Origin: DATLMR01 sp964615905
GTDB lineage: Bacteria > Acidobacteriota > Blastocatellia > UBA7656
NCBI GenBank assembly: GCA_964615905.1
Contig: CAZTUB010000001.1
Coordinates: forward strand, 496,001-560,000
Reading direction: 5' to 3'
DNA length: 64,000 bases
Shown: positions 42,801 to 51,929 of the stretch, one piece after another
How positions within the stretch are numbered: the stretch's first letter is position 1
Layout of the letters: the number at the start of each line of letters is the position of its first letter
The notes under the pieces: model-generated
What the model was told of the DNA's origin: nothing
The model's database searches: none
Seen by the model: the letters and a program-made list of their open reading frames with translations, nothing else
Position numbers and translations under genes: made by a program

Positions 42801-44344
42801 GCGCCGCCGCAATCGGCGAAGCTGATAATCATCGAAGGGGTCGCTCCAAGTGCGGCGGCATTGCCAAACACACCTGTAGAGACCGAACCGGCCCCGTCAG
42901 TCGACTGCGCAACCGCTGCATAGATTATGTTGCAGGGTCCGGCGTCAATCGCCACGATGTTGCCAAACGTGGTTGACGTGCCAGAGTAGTTCGTAGTACG
43001 GACTCTCTCACCCGGCTCAGTCGTCGCGTCACCGTCGTCGGTGATCCTTGACGTTTGCGTAAGACTGAGAGCGAGTGTGCCGCCTACAAGGGCAGACCCA
43101 TCGCCGCCTGTCGGCACTGCGCCGCCAGGGATGTACGGAATCACGCGGTTGACGCGCGGTCCGACTCCGCAAGCGGTTGTGAAAGGAGCGACGTTAAGAC
43201 CGCAGGTTTCGCGTGCGGTAAAGATCGCGGCCCCGGTGAATTGAATAAGGTCAACAAGCTGGAAGTAGAGGCTGCCGTCATCGTCAACGGTCACGCCTGC
43301 AACGTTCGAAAGCGGCGAGCGCAGGATCTGGCGCACGCCCGCGGGAACAACACCCACTCCGCCCGGGCCGTCCGCGAATGCGAACGCGAAGATGCGGGTG
43401 CGATAGATCTGGTTAGACGCGTTGTCCGCGCAACCTTCGGTGTCGGTCGTCGAAACGTAAACGACCTCGCCGACTGTGCCGCAAAGGCCAAAGTCGCTGA
43501 GGTCTGCAACCGGCTGAACTGCGATGCCGGTGACAACGACCTGGTCATCTATACAATCGCCAACAACCTCGTTCTGAAGGTCGAAACCGCCAGAAGCGCC
43601 TGTCGTGACCAGTTCAGGAATGTTCACCTGAACAACGGCATCGGCAGTCGGGATCGCTCCGCCTTCAACATCAGGCCCCAGCGTGCCGTTGGTGTCCGTG
43701 CCGTACCAGAAGTTACCAATCGAGTCGCCGTAGTAGAAGACGTTGTCGGGGAACCCGTTGGCAACCGTGTGAGCAGAGATAGCAGCCTTCGTCAGTGTAA
43801 AGTCTATCTCGATCTCAGCGAAAGAAAAGTCGTCGATCTTGTTTTCACGGTCAGCTGCGCAGTCTTCACGACCGTCCCAGTCGGCGATCAAAGCGACTTC
43901 AGAGAACTGAGTGTCGCGACCACCGATTGTGGTGATAAGCGCAGCAGACAACGCACCGTTTTCGTCAAGCACGAGGGGTTGACCCGACTGGGGTGAAACT
44001 CCCGGCTTGGCGCCGCCGCGTATCTTATTTGCGACCGCCTTGGCGATCTCCGCGTTCAAGCGGGCCAGCTCACCCTTGGGAACTTCTCTGAAGCCAAGGG
44101 TTTTGGCCGTTTCGCGGCTCACCTTTCCGGTCGGCATCTGCACAATAGCATCGTCCGAGCCGGTAGCTCGCTGTGGAGTCGCCACCGCTGCCGCTGCCGC
44201 ATTAAAGTTGGCGACAGAAGCGAGTGGCTTGGCATCGCCCACGGTCGAACTGGCGCGAGCGCGCAGCCCCACAATGGGTAATGCCAGTGCGGCTACCGCT
44301 ACAGCCAGCACTGCCATCATTACCGCTCTTTTCATTTTCATCAT
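39842..44344 (-). CDS. Giant secreted protein with nidogen-like and IPT/TIG-like regions
   Basis: A 1500-residue exported protein. It begins with a signal peptide (MKRAVMMAVLAVAVAALALP, cleavage near ARASS) after GGAGAGGG. An N-terminal region contains FREVPKGELARLNAEIAKAV. Most of the rest is Gly-, Thr- and Asp-rich beta structure with scattered Cys pairs. Around residues 790-840 a nidogen-like pattern appears (FFLNSNGNITFG followed by RIAPAWADLNPD), and near 1270-1370 an IPT/TIG-like segment (VISVTPSDGNCAVPQDLIVTG). The end is a small domain closing with CNRACPTN. No membrane anchor or sorting motif is seen. It is probably cell-surface or extracellular; adhesion is a guess. Confidence 0.8.
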   Translation of the reverse strand: MMKMKRAVMMAVLAVAVAALALPIVGLRARASSTVGDAKPLASVANFNAAAAAVATPQRATGSDDAIVQMPTGKVSRETAKTLGFREVPKGELARLNAEIAKAVANKIRGGAKPGVSPQSGQPLVLDENGALSAALITTIGGRDTQFSEVALIADWDGREDCAADRENKIDDFSFAEIEIDFTLTKAAISAHTVANGFPDNVFYYGDSIGNFWYGTDTNGTLGPDVEGGAIPTADAVVQVNIPELVTTGASGGFDLQNEVVGDCIDDQVVVTGIAVQPVADLSDFGLCGTVGEVVYVSTTDTEGCADNASNQIYRTRIFAFAFADGPGGVGVVPAGVRQILRSPLSNVAGVTVDDDGSLYFQLVDLIQFTGAAIFTARETCGLNVAPFTTACGVGPRVNRVIPYIPGGAVPTGGDGSALVGGTLALSLTQTSRITDDGDATTEPGERVRTTNYSGTSTTFGNIVAIDAGPCNIIYAAVAQSTDGAGSVSTGVFGNAAALGATPSMIISFADCGGAFDTCSIPTIGGVPIPGQVGIIPVSDGIADGTTTAGGVPILPVRPGINNFRVFVEGNGPAIPTTQAGIIVGSPLKLDMQIDWTLSAGIAVNELGTVFVISGGTPAGTSTGPSDRLGEILCFEDMCPMDRVADFVDLRGDTLPNPPASGTTGAGGDGDSDRFDHIFYQAPIDIVNLTPTGLNGLAVGHLRYTNRLAPAPIAVGDPLGVTETTQEDDDTTGTIIFETLDPSHQVAGGDDQNPPFRGDDNDGSGTPVLVGALEGGFEFLFGGPDAECVWNGFFLNSNGNITFGTGDTSGDPSVTSLRTGAPRIAPAWADLNPDARLGGEGPEDDNLCAFPVQALGFPMVNAFKIRWINVPEFVNSFCIGTATGPGQINAGRTNTFSVTLFDDGTGYDENEAQALDPADPTGDNVDPAFDEQEGPTDLRFTREPVTGVIVGCPPRPDGSGHFVFEYCRMDLLGTPDRPVIVGYSIGDLSPLNPPGLCEVPAALGGLGGAAIASDTAAGSFGVFPEDGLGAFANIMPCLIGEGTEPTIFELFNGGRDAVVSDGTTPPGSEAGQVFFAFADFDLRMEGNGTCNFERTGDAPRGKVGFFGVGCELIAPSCFTVVAPTFAVTPDGDDDTDLVDALCNVQLSIVGCGFLPNEDTFICGTFAGETGSEPGRDGKDVFTVAQIACDTNGDGIPEAIIELDPVTPVNKNLVQATIPTIGIGNATAAQTSTGFPFACCGGDGLLTITTVITDGDNNIFGPSELITECPLPLGIRAPIVISVTPSDGNCAVPQDLIVTGACFLDANGAPAVTSVFAIDRDSGARIDATRFVVLTDQKLDAFFNFGSARAGRTFLIFVEGPGGISRNITTGTRPVGTPANCPLGNELGVQVTFTCNTTTTPGDTPGIDIAIVNGCDINRSASGKFTLIITASNVKAGATVSVNGATPKKLKFRDLQPGTNTFNRIIAVGRFCSALPGPITITNPGARPSVPFACNRACPTN

Positions 44345-45492
44345 CTATCCCTCTCCAAATTTGGGAATTTCAAAAATTTGTGCCGCCCGGATGTTAAGGC
44401 CGGACAGAATTTGAGACCACCTGCTAAAAAGTGACAATCCCCGGACCAGAGCCCGGGAGTCCCGCGACCGGCGTCAAGCGCTACAGGGGAACGATACCCA
44501 ACGCTGCCGGAACCGTTTTACACGGACCATCTGTTTGATGGCGTCCGTTCCAATCCATTGGGGTCAACTCTTGCTTGGGTCATTCTGGCGACTCCGTTTT
44601 TCGGAGCGCTGGGGCTTCCACCTAAACCTTGGTTAAAGCCAAGTGCTACAAAGAGTGCGTATAATAAATCGGAAACAGGATAAAAGCAACTATAAAGTTT
44701 CAACCGAAAACCCCTGCCAGTTAAACGGAAATATTCCACAACACAGCTAAATCCAGCACCGACTGTTGCATATGCTATGCCATAAGTCAACTGCTTTGAA
44801 ATTACTGTTCAGCCTGGACTTGTAACCTACATATTTAAAAGAAAAATAGAGGCTGGCCGGTTCGGACCCTATACCTTCAAGCCTGCGGGCGATGCCTGTC
44901 CGCGTATACCATGTTTACCATTAGCCGGAAATTTAGTATCCGGTCGGTATCATTTATCCACCTGATTTCGGCGCTGAAAACCAAAAAGCTTTAAGAGGCT
45001 AGTTCTTCCCTGCCAATAATTTCCGCTACCTTTGATAACAGAAAATCTTCGATTTAATCTCCACCGATGGGTTTAAATATCGCCTGTTATTCATATGCGA
45101 TTTCTGCCTGCATGCTGAGCAGCACAAACTTCGACAGGATCATTTAAGGCTATAAACGGCGGCAAATCCTCCATTTTTTGCCGGGTCGCGTGGCAGGACT
45201 AAGACCGCCAACAGCCGTCCGGGCACAAATGGACCGTCTTATTTCCGCTTGATAAAAAGCTGAAGCCTTTACCTGAATCCGGTCTGACAATCGCCTCGCC
45301 GGCCTAAAGAAGCGAATGTGCCGCACGGTAATCTCCTTGTCTCATTCAAACTCAGATACTAGAATGTTACGTCTCGCTTGGGCGCAAACGAATAGAGTAA
45401 AGAAGCTAGTGGCTGCGAACTTTCTTTTGAGGACCACTCCCCAGCACTGGTTCTGTCCTACTGTTGAAAAGCGATAGAGGGAGGATAAAAAT
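44345..45492. other. 1.15-kb non-coding, A+T-richer region with hairpins
   Basis: No credible gene on either strand; the 90-codon frame at 44518-44790 has atypical composition and no ribosome binding site. Base composition is clearly more A+T-rich than the flanking genes. Three hairpins lie close together: ACGGAC-CATC/GATG-GTCCGT (44522-44548), CTCCG/CGGAG with a T5 loop (44592-44606) and CTTGG/CCAAG (44628-44643), followed by a TATAAT (44660-44665). The segment could hold the promoter and long leader of the giant gene, or an unrecognised RNA. No match to tRNA, tmRNA, 6S or SRP RNA was seen. Confidence 0.5.
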
Positions 45493-46275
45493 TTGATAGC
45501 ACTAGGGATCGGGAAGATCAGGGCCACCTGGGCTTCGCTACCTATCGAGCTGGTCGTCGGTACAGTGATGTTTGTGCACGGGTTGCCTAAGCTTGCCAAC
45601 CCTTCGGGGTTTGCCGAAAGGGCCGTTGGCGGGATACCGATCTTTCTTGCATATCTCGTCATAGCAGCCGAAGTTGGAGGCGGGCTCTTGCTGCTTGCCG
45701 GGTTGCTTGTGAGGCTGAGCGCCTTTGGCGTACTCTGCGTTATGACGGTCGCGGTCACACAGGTTCACTGGGTGACGGGGTTGACAGGTCCGGGCGGCTT
45801 TGAATTCGCGCTTACGTTACTGGCGGCCTCCATATCGCTTCTGATACTCGGACCCGACCCCCTCTCGATTGATGAGAACGCAGGCGCGGTTATCTACAGG
45901 TCGCGCGAGTCTTCATTTCGACGAGACAGCCTCGACATAGGGAGCCCGCTTGTAAAGGCCGCCGCCGCGCTGCTTATGCTCGCAGGCATAGCGTTGCCGC
46001 TCGCACGCGCTTACCTCGGCGTGCCTGAAGGGACCGCGCCGCTTGTGATCGCCTTTGTCGTCGGCCTCGCATCGGTTGTCGTCGGCGCTACGCTCCTTGC
46101 GGGGAAGCCGTGGGCTTATATTCCGGCCTTTATAATTTCGAGATTATACCTCGCCGCGAGCACGCTGCTGCTTTTCTGGGTAAAGTTTACGGTTCGCGGT
46201 TTAGTGGCCTTGCTTTTGAGCTTTGCTCTGCTCGCATTGCTTCGCAGCGCGCGGCGAGCGCCTAACAGACCGTAA
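45493..46275 (+). CDS. DoxX-family membrane protein
   Basis: A 260-residue integral membrane protein. TTG at 45493 is the start because GGGAGGA lies eight bases upstream. The N-terminal 120 residues are the DoxX fold with four helices, including VMFVHGLPKLANPSGFAE and LAYLVIAAEVGGGLLLLAGLLVRL. The C-terminal half adds three further helices (AAALLMLAGIALPLARAYLG, LVIAFVVGLASVVVGATLLA, GLVALLLSFALLALL). DoxX proteins are linked to quinone or thiosulphate redox chemistry in some bacteria, but the role here is not known. Just downstream (46268-46296) is a duplicated GACCGTAAATCTCA. Confidence 0.82.
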   Translation: MIALGIGKIRATWASLPIELVVGTVMFVHGLPKLANPSGFAERAVGGIPIFLAYLVIAAEVGGGLLLLAGLLVRLSAFGVLCVMTVAVTQVHWVTGLTGPGGFEFALTLLAASISLLILGPDPLSIDENAGAVIYRSRESSFRRDSLDIGSPLVKAAAALLMLAGIALPLARAYLGVPEGTAPLVIAFVVGLASVVVGATLLAGKPWAYIPAFIISRLYLAASTLLLFWVKFTVRGLVALLLSFALLALLRSARRAPNRP

Positions 46276-46309
46276 ATCTCAGACCGTAAATCTCAGGCAG
46301 AAATGATAA

Positions 46310-46339
46310 TTGCTTAGTTCGCGCCGCGTAACCTATAAT
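46310..46339 (+). promoter_or_regulatory. Promoter for the radical SAM gene
   Basis: TTGCTT (46310-46315), an 18-base spacer and a perfect TATAAT (46334-46339), about 95 bases before the GTG start. Confidence 0.6.
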
Positions 46340-46435
46340 GAAAGCTTGCCTTCGGAAGCGGAAAGCTTCGAGAGATAACCTTGAGTTTAAAAAGACCTTT
46401 GCCGGGGCGTTGAGCGAAGATTTAGCAGGATATAA

Positions 46436-48325
46436 GTGCAAAAGATCAAAGAACGTTATAGAAAGATAAAGAGCGAAGAGGCGGGCCTCGTCTATCATAA
46501 GCCGCACGGGCTCGGACTCGATTTCGCGCTAGCCTACCCGAACACATACCACCTGGGGATGTCCAATCTCGGTTTCCAATCCGTTTACCAGCTTTTTAAC
46601 CAGTACAACCGTATATGCTGCGAGCGCGTCTTTGTGCCCGATGCGGATATAGAGCGCGATCTTGAGCGGACCGGCCAGCCGCTTTTGACGATAGAATCCG
46701 AGCGACCCGTCTCCGATTTTGACGTGCTGGCGATCTCCGTTTCATTTGAGACCGACTATCTCAACATACCCAAGCTGCTGAGGCTTTCAAAGATTCCCGT
46801 CCTCGCCTCCGAGCGAAACGAGTGGCACCCGCTAGTGGTTATGGGCGGGGCGGCAGCCTTTTTGAACCCTGAGCCTGTCGCGCCATTCATAGACATTGTC
46901 TGTGTCGGAGAAGGCGAAGTGCTCGTGCCGGAACTGATTCGCGTGATGAACGAAGCCGAGTCTCGCGAAGACCTGCTTCGAAGGCTCGCGAGCGAGCCCG
47001 GATTTTACGTCCCGGCGTTTTATGACCTCCATTATCACGAAGACGGAAGCCTCGGAAGGATGGAGCCTGCTCAGGGCGCGCCCGCGCGCGTATTCACCAT
47101 GCGCAATCCGATGCGAAAACAGGCTGGCGCGGGCCAGTTCGCCGATGAGTTCATACCTGCGAGCGAGATTCTTACAGACAATACAGAGATGAGCGGTCGC
47201 TATTTGATGGAGATTTCGCGCGGGTGCTCTATGGGCTGCCGGTTCTGCTGGGCCGGGTACTCGTATCTTGCGCCGCGTGTCTTTTCCGCCGAGCGGCTGC
47301 TTGAGCGCGCCGCAGAGATGCGCAAGCACACGGACAAGATCGGGCTTGTCGCGACAGCCGTATGCGATCACCCTGAGATTCACGAGCTTTTGGACGGGCT
47401 TGAGAGACTCGACTACCAGGTATCTGTATCGTCTTTGAGGCTCGACCAGATCTCGCCGGAACTTCTCGACGCGCTCGTGCGGCGCAACGACCAGCAGCTG
47501 GCGATTGCGCCCGAAACCGGCTCTGACCGTTTGCGTCGCGTCATAAACAAGAATCTCACAAACGACCAGATCGTCGAGATCGCGGAGATGATATTCGAGC
47601 GCGGCATCTTCAACCTGAAGCTTTACATGATGATAGGGCTTCCTACCGAAGAGGACGAAGACCTCGACGCCATCGTAGACCTCACACGCCGCATACGCGA
47701 CCGCATGCTTGAAGTAGGGCGCGAGCGCGGGCGAGTCGGCTCGGTCATTGTTTCTCTGAATGCCTTCGTGCCGAAACCGCAGACCCCTTTTCAGTGGGAG
47801 CCGATAATGTCGGAGCGCGAGCTTGACCGCAAGATCAAATACCTGACGCGCGCTTTTAAGGGCATGCCCAACGTAGACGTGCGCGCCATGTCGTCGCGCA
47901 TAGCCTTGCTTCAAGCGATGCTGAGCCTCGGCGACCGTCGCGTATCCGAATTCATCCTCGAAGTAGACCGCACGGGCAACTGGCGGCAGGCCATGCGCGG
48001 GTGGTCCGATTACGCGCAACGCCGCCGGGGGCTTGACGAGCCGCTCCCGTGGGATGTCGTCGATATTGGCCTGACAAAAGAGTTCATGAAGCGGGAGTAC
48101 GAGCGCGCCATGGCTGAAAAGATCACAAAGCCGTGCCCGGCCATCGACCCTTGCATACGCTGCGGCGTCTGCGACCCGCGAAACGTGCCGGAAAACGCGC
48201 TCGTGCAGCTTGAGTGGATGAAGGCCGCTCTCTCACCGGCTCAACAGGCCGTTCTTGTCACAAAGCGCATACAATCAGCCCCCATACAATCAGCGCCGAT
48301 ACAACCGGCATCTACGGGCGATTAG
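46436..48325 (+). CDS. B12-binding/radical SAM protein (TIGR03960 type)
   Basis: A 629-residue radical SAM enzyme. The N-terminal 200 residues form a cobalamin-binding-like domain (ALAYPNTYHLGMSNLGFQSVY). The radical SAM core has the iron-sulphur motif CSMGCRFC in ISRGCSMGCRFCWAGYSY, followed by KIGLVATAVCDHPE and NLKLYMMIGLPTEEDEDLD. A further Cys cluster near the C-terminus (CPAIDPCIRCGVCDP) may hold a second cluster. The family has no settled biochemical role. GTG start at 46436 after AGGA. The end contains three near-identical IQSAP repeats (48271-48308), a small in-frame duplication. Confidence 0.87.
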   Translation: MQKIKERYRKIKSEEAGLVYHKPHGLGLDFALAYPNTYHLGMSNLGFQSVYQLFNQYNRICCERVFVPDADIERDLERTGQPLLTIESERPVSDFDVLAISVSFETDYLNIPKLLRLSKIPVLASERNEWHPLVVMGGAAAFLNPEPVAPFIDIVCVGEGEVLVPELIRVMNEAESREDLLRRLASEPGFYVPAFYDLHYHEDGSLGRMEPAQGAPARVFTMRNPMRKQAGAGQFADEFIPASEILTDNTEMSGRYLMEISRGCSMGCRFCWAGYSYLAPRVFSAERLLERAAEMRKHTDKIGLVATAVCDHPEIHELLDGLERLDYQVSVSSLRLDQISPELLDALVRRNDQQLAIAPETGSDRLRRVINKNLTNDQIVEIAEMIFERGIFNLKLYMMIGLPTEEDEDLDAIVDLTRRIRDRMLEVGRERGRVGSVIVSLNAFVPKPQTPFQWEPIMSERELDRKIKYLTRAFKGMPNVDVRAMSSRIALLQAMLSLGDRRVSEFILEVDRTGNWRQAMRGWSDYAQRRRGLDEPLPWDVVDIGLTKEFMKREYERAMAEKITKPCPAIDPCIRCGVCDPRNVPENALVQLEWMKAALSPAQQAVLVTKRIQSAPIQSAPIQPASTGD

Positions 48326-48346
48326 TAAAGTTAAGACCTTGGCTTT

Positions 48347-48366
48347 GGGGGCCGCGCGCGGCCCCC
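48347..48366 (+). terminator. GC-rich hairpin after the radical SAM gene
   Basis: A perfect 20-base palindrome, GGGGGCCGCG and its complement, 21 bases after the stop codon. No T tract follows. Confidence 0.6.
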
Positions 48367-48616
48367 GCCTTGAGAAACTACAACAAACAACCCCTTCCCC
48401 GCGCCTGACCTCACCCGCCGTTATAACCAAAAGTTTCTTTTCTCCTCTCACAAAAAAATAGTTGCGCGGCGAGCGCAAACAGGAGTATCTTGTGCGACAT
48501 CGCTTACACAACGAAAGACTCTGACGCAAGATTAGAGCGAGTTATTCCCCTGGGATGCTTGGGATTTTCTAGCTCCCTATTACTGGTCATTTTGGCCGAC
48601 TGCAAGGAGAAAAAGC

Positions 48617-51600
48617 ATGAAACGTTCGTCTCTGGTTCTGATTGGGCTGGTGCTGGCCGTCTTTCTAGGAGGAACGACAGCCAGCATGCAGCAGGAAGAT
48701 GCAAGGAGGTTGCGGGAAAACACTGACAGCGTCGATCAACAGGTCCCCACGCCAGACGCGATGCCGCAGACTTACATAAACCGAAGCTCACGCCACAAAC
48801 TTATCCTCAGTAGCGAAGACGCCCCGATCTTTAACGAATTACAGAATAAGAATGCTATTGACGATGTGATAGATTACGGCAGTTTCAAGCTCGTCGTCGT
48901 AGACGAGCAACGGCTCGGCGGTCGCGCCGGTCTGGAAGCGCTCCAGGTCCCCGTGCGTGACGATCAAGACCTGATCGCCCTCAACGGCCATGTTCTCGAT
49001 ACAAATTTCGCCGAAGAGACATATTCTCGCCTGCCCACGACTCTCAGGCAAAAAGATATATCCGAATCTCTTTTGAAAGGGGCCACGCCGCGCGGCGGGC
49101 TTTACATAGTCCAGTTCGCGGGTCCTGTTCAAGACCGATGGTTAGACTCACTAAAGGATACGGGCGTCGAAGTAGTCAGCTACCTACCTTCGAACGCATA
49201 CGTGGTTCGCGCCTCTCGCGGCTCGGCCCTCGGCCTGCCCGCGCTCAAGCGGCGCAACTCGTTCGTGCAGTTCCTGGGCGATTACGAACCGGCATTCCGG
49301 CTGTCGCCCGTTTTGCAGGCTGCGCGTCAACTTCCGGCCGAGACGCCTGTGGCCATAACGGTTCAGGTGATCGACGGCCCCGAAGCCGACTTTGTGATCG
49401 GCAGCCTCAAGCTGATGGCGCGCGAGTTCGTACAGGAGAACTCGGTGCTCAACTATCGCAACATCGAGTTGATCGTAACGGTCGGCCAGCTTGACGAGAT
49501 TGCGAAGATGGAGAGCGTCTTCGCGGTTGAAGACCGCAACCAGCGCAAGCGGCTCGACGAAGCGCAGGGCCAGATACTTGCCGGAAACCTTTCGGGCAAC
49601 GTGCCCGTGCTGGGGTCGGGCTATCTTTCTTTCCTCGCGGGCAAAGGGTTCACCAGCTCGCAGTTCACAACCTTCGCGGTCAACGTCGTGGACGACGCGT
49701 ACAGTCTGACGGGTCACCCGGACCTTGCCACCGCGCGCATACCTTTTCAGAACAACCCGACCGGACAGACCGGCGCGCAAGGCGGCCACGGCTACTTGAA
49801 CTCGCATATCGTCGGCGGCTTCAACAACGGCACGGGCACGGCCGTCGAAGACGCCAACGGGTACAACTACGGGCTCGGCATCGCGCCTTTCGCGCGCGTA
49901 GGCGTGACGGCCATATTCGGGTCGGGCGCATCGACGCCGACCGCGTGGGAGAACACCGCTTACGGCCAGACCGCGCGCATATCGAGCAACTCCTGGGGAT
50001 TTAGCGACGCCTTGGGCAACCCGGTCGCGCGCTATGACGCGAGCGCTCAAGAGTTCGACCGCATAGTCCGCGACGCGCAGAGCGGAACGGCCGGACTTCA
50101 GGAGTTGACGGTCGTCTTTGCCGCGGGCAACGACGGCTCAGGCTCAAACACCGTCAGCACCCCCGGAACCGCCAAGAACGTTATCACGGTAGGCGCGGGC
50201 GAAAACGTCCGCCAGACGGGAACAGACGGCTGTGGCGTCGGCAACACAGGGGCCGATAGCGCAAACGACGTGATCGCCTTCTCAAGTCGCGGCCCCGTGA
50301 ATTCAGCCGGTGGCGACGGGCGCTTCAAGCCGGAGATAATGGCTCCCGGCACGCATATCGAAGCGGGCGTGCCGCAGTCTAACTATAACGGCTCGTCGGT
50401 CTGCAACCAGTTCTGGCCCTCGGGTCAAACTCTTTACGGGTGGTCGAGCGGCACGTCTCATTCCTGCCCGGCGGTGGCGGGCGGGGCCGCGCTCGTCTAT
50501 CAGGACTTTCTCAACAAGGGCAGGCCCGCGCCGAGCCCTGCGATGGTCAAAGCTTTCTTGATGAACTCTGCCACGCGCATGACTGGAGTCGGAGCAAACG
50601 ACACATTGCCATCAAACAACCAGGGCATGGGCCGTATGGACCTTGGGCGTGCGTTTGACACGACCGCGCGGGTGCTTGTCGACCAGACACAGGTGCTCGG
50701 CACGACGGGCCAGACTCACCAGGTCACGGGGTCGGTTGCGACAACGGCTCAGCCTTTCCGCGTGACGCTTGCCTGGACAGACGCTCCCGGGCCTACGACG
50801 GGCGCGCCGTGGGTCAACAACCTCGACCTCGAAGTGACCGTGGGCGGCGTGACCTATCGCGGGAACGTCTTTTCGGGCGGCAACTCTGTATCGGGCGGCA
50901 CAGCCGACGCCCGAAACAACGCCGAATCGGTGATCGTCCCGGCAGGCGTGTCGGGCAGCTTCACCGTTACGGTGAGAGGAACAAACATCGCGGGCGACGG
51001 CGTGCCGGGTAATGCGGACACCACGGATCAAGACTTCGCGCTTGTGATCTACAACGCGAATACCACGGTCCCGACCACCCCGACCATCGGCGTCAGCCCG
51101 TCGAGCCTCGGCTTCACGGCGACGGTCGGCGGCGCAAACCCCACCAACCAGACGCTCAGCATCACAAACACGGGCGGCGGCACGCTCTCGTGGACCGCGA
51201 CCGACAACGCGACATGGCTCACGATCAGCCCGACTTCGGGGACCGCTCCTTCAAGCATGACCGCTTCGGTCAATATCGCGGGGCTTGCCGCCGGAACTTA
51301 TAACGGGACGATCACAATCTCTGCTACGGGGGCCAGCAATTCGCCTGTCAATGTGCCTGTGACATTGACGGTCAACCCGACCGTTGTCGAGCTGCTCGCG
51401 AACGGCGGGTTTGAAGGCAGTTCATTGCCGTGGGTACTGTCCGGGCAGGCGACGTGGACGGGCACTGGAAGCTTCCCTCGCACCGGCACAGGTTACATCT
51501 TCCTGGGTAATACCAACAGCGGCAGCGGCGCGGCTTACCAGCAGATCACTATCCCGACAGGGGCGACTCGCAACCTGAGATTCTGGCTAAATGTCGTGTC

Positions 51601-51847
51601 GGCCGAGACGACCACCACGACGCAATTCGACAGGCTCTTTATCGAGGTGCGAAGCACCGGGGGGACGTTACTTTCTACGCTTGCCACCTTCAGCAACCTG
51701 AACAAGGCTGCGGCAGGTGCCTACACACAGCGGGGTCCGTACAGCCTTGCCAGCTTCGCAGGCCAGACGGTTCGGATTCAGTTCCGCTCAACGACCGATT
51801 TTTCACTCATCACAACCTTCCGCATCGACGACGCATCGGTGCAGTAA
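48617..51847 (+). CDS. Secreted subtilisin-like serine protease (S8) with BACON-like and C-terminal domains
   Basis: A 1076-residue exported protease with a signal peptide at 1-23 (MKRSSLVLIGLVLAVFLGG). A propeptide-like region spans about 60-330. The S8 domain has Asp359/360 in NVVDDAYS, His391 in GGHGYLNSH and Ser614 in SSGTSHSCPAVAGG; the oxyanion Asn lies in FAAGNDGSGSN. A P-domain-like beta sandwich follows. A BACON-like domain spans about 815-925 (GVSPSSLGFTATVGG, NATWLTISPTSG, AGTYNGTITIS). The end is a jelly-roll carbohydrate-binding-like module (NGGFEGSSLPW to RIDDASVQ). AAGGAG precedes the ATG. Role: extracellular protein breakdown. Confidence 0.9.
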   Translation: MKRSSLVLIGLVLAVFLGGTTASMQQEDARRLRENTDSVDQQVPTPDAMPQTYINRSSRHKLILSSEDAPIFNELQNKNAIDDVIDYGSFKLVVVDEQRLGGRAGLEALQVPVRDDQDLIALNGHVLDTNFAEETYSRLPTTLRQKDISESLLKGATPRGGLYIVQFAGPVQDRWLDSLKDTGVEVVSYLPSNAYVVRASRGSALGLPALKRRNSFVQFLGDYEPAFRLSPVLQAARQLPAETPVAITVQVIDGPEADFVIGSLKLMAREFVQENSVLNYRNIELIVTVGQLDEIAKMESVFAVEDRNQRKRLDEAQGQILAGNLSGNVPVLGSGYLSFLAGKGFTSSQFTTFAVNVVDDAYSLTGHPDLATARIPFQNNPTGQTGAQGGHGYLNSHIVGGFNNGTGTAVEDANGYNYGLGIAPFARVGVTAIFGSGASTPTAWENTAYGQTARISSNSWGFSDALGNPVARYDASAQEFDRIVRDAQSGTAGLQELTVVFAAGNDGSGSNTVSTPGTAKNVITVGAGENVRQTGTDGCGVGNTGADSANDVIAFSSRGPVNSAGGDGRFKPEIMAPGTHIEAGVPQSNYNGSSVCNQFWPSGQTLYGWSSGTSHSCPAVAGGAALVYQDFLNKGRPAPSPAMVKAFLMNSATRMTGVGANDTLPSNNQGMGRMDLGRAFDTTARVLVDQTQVLGTTGQTHQVTGSVATTAQPFRVTLAWTDAPGPTTGAPWVNNLDLEVTVGGVTYRGNVFSGGNSVSGGTADARNNAESVIVPAGVSGSFTVTVRGTNIAGDGVPGNADTTDQDFALVIYNANTTVPTTPTIGVSPSSLGFTATVGGANPTNQTLSITNTGGGTLSWTATDNATWLTISPTSGTAPSSMTASVNIAGLAAGTYNGTITISATGASNSPVNVPVTLTVNPTVVELLANGGFEGSSLPWVLSGQATWTGTGSFPRTGTGYIFLGNTNSGSGAAYQQITIPTGATRNLRFWLNVVSAETTTTTQFDRLFIEVRSTGGTLLSTLATFSNLNKAAAGAYTQRGPYSLASFAGQTVRIQFRSTTDFSLITTFRIDDASVQ

Positions 51848-51854
51848 GATACGA

Positions 51855-51888
51855 ATACCGTTCCCGCGAGGTGGTTCGCGGGAACGGT
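51855..51888. terminator. Bidirectional hairpin terminator
   Basis: TACCGTTCCCGCGA (51855-51868) and its exact complement (51875-51888) enclose GGTGGT, between the protease and the convergent barrel-protein gene. Confidence 0.8.
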
Positions 51889-51929
51889 ACCCTTTCTCGC
51901 CCGACGCGGTTACACGGATCGCGCGAGGC

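Noticed and set aside
44518..44790. 90-codon minus-strand frame in the non-coding region
   Set aside because: Atypical composition, no ribosome binding site, no similarity to a known family by eye, overlaps the hairpin cluster.
48265..48310. Three near-identical ATACAATCAGC units as a possible regulatory repeat
   Set aside because: They lie in frame inside the radical SAM gene's 3' end (IQSAP repeats) and look like a simple slippage duplication.
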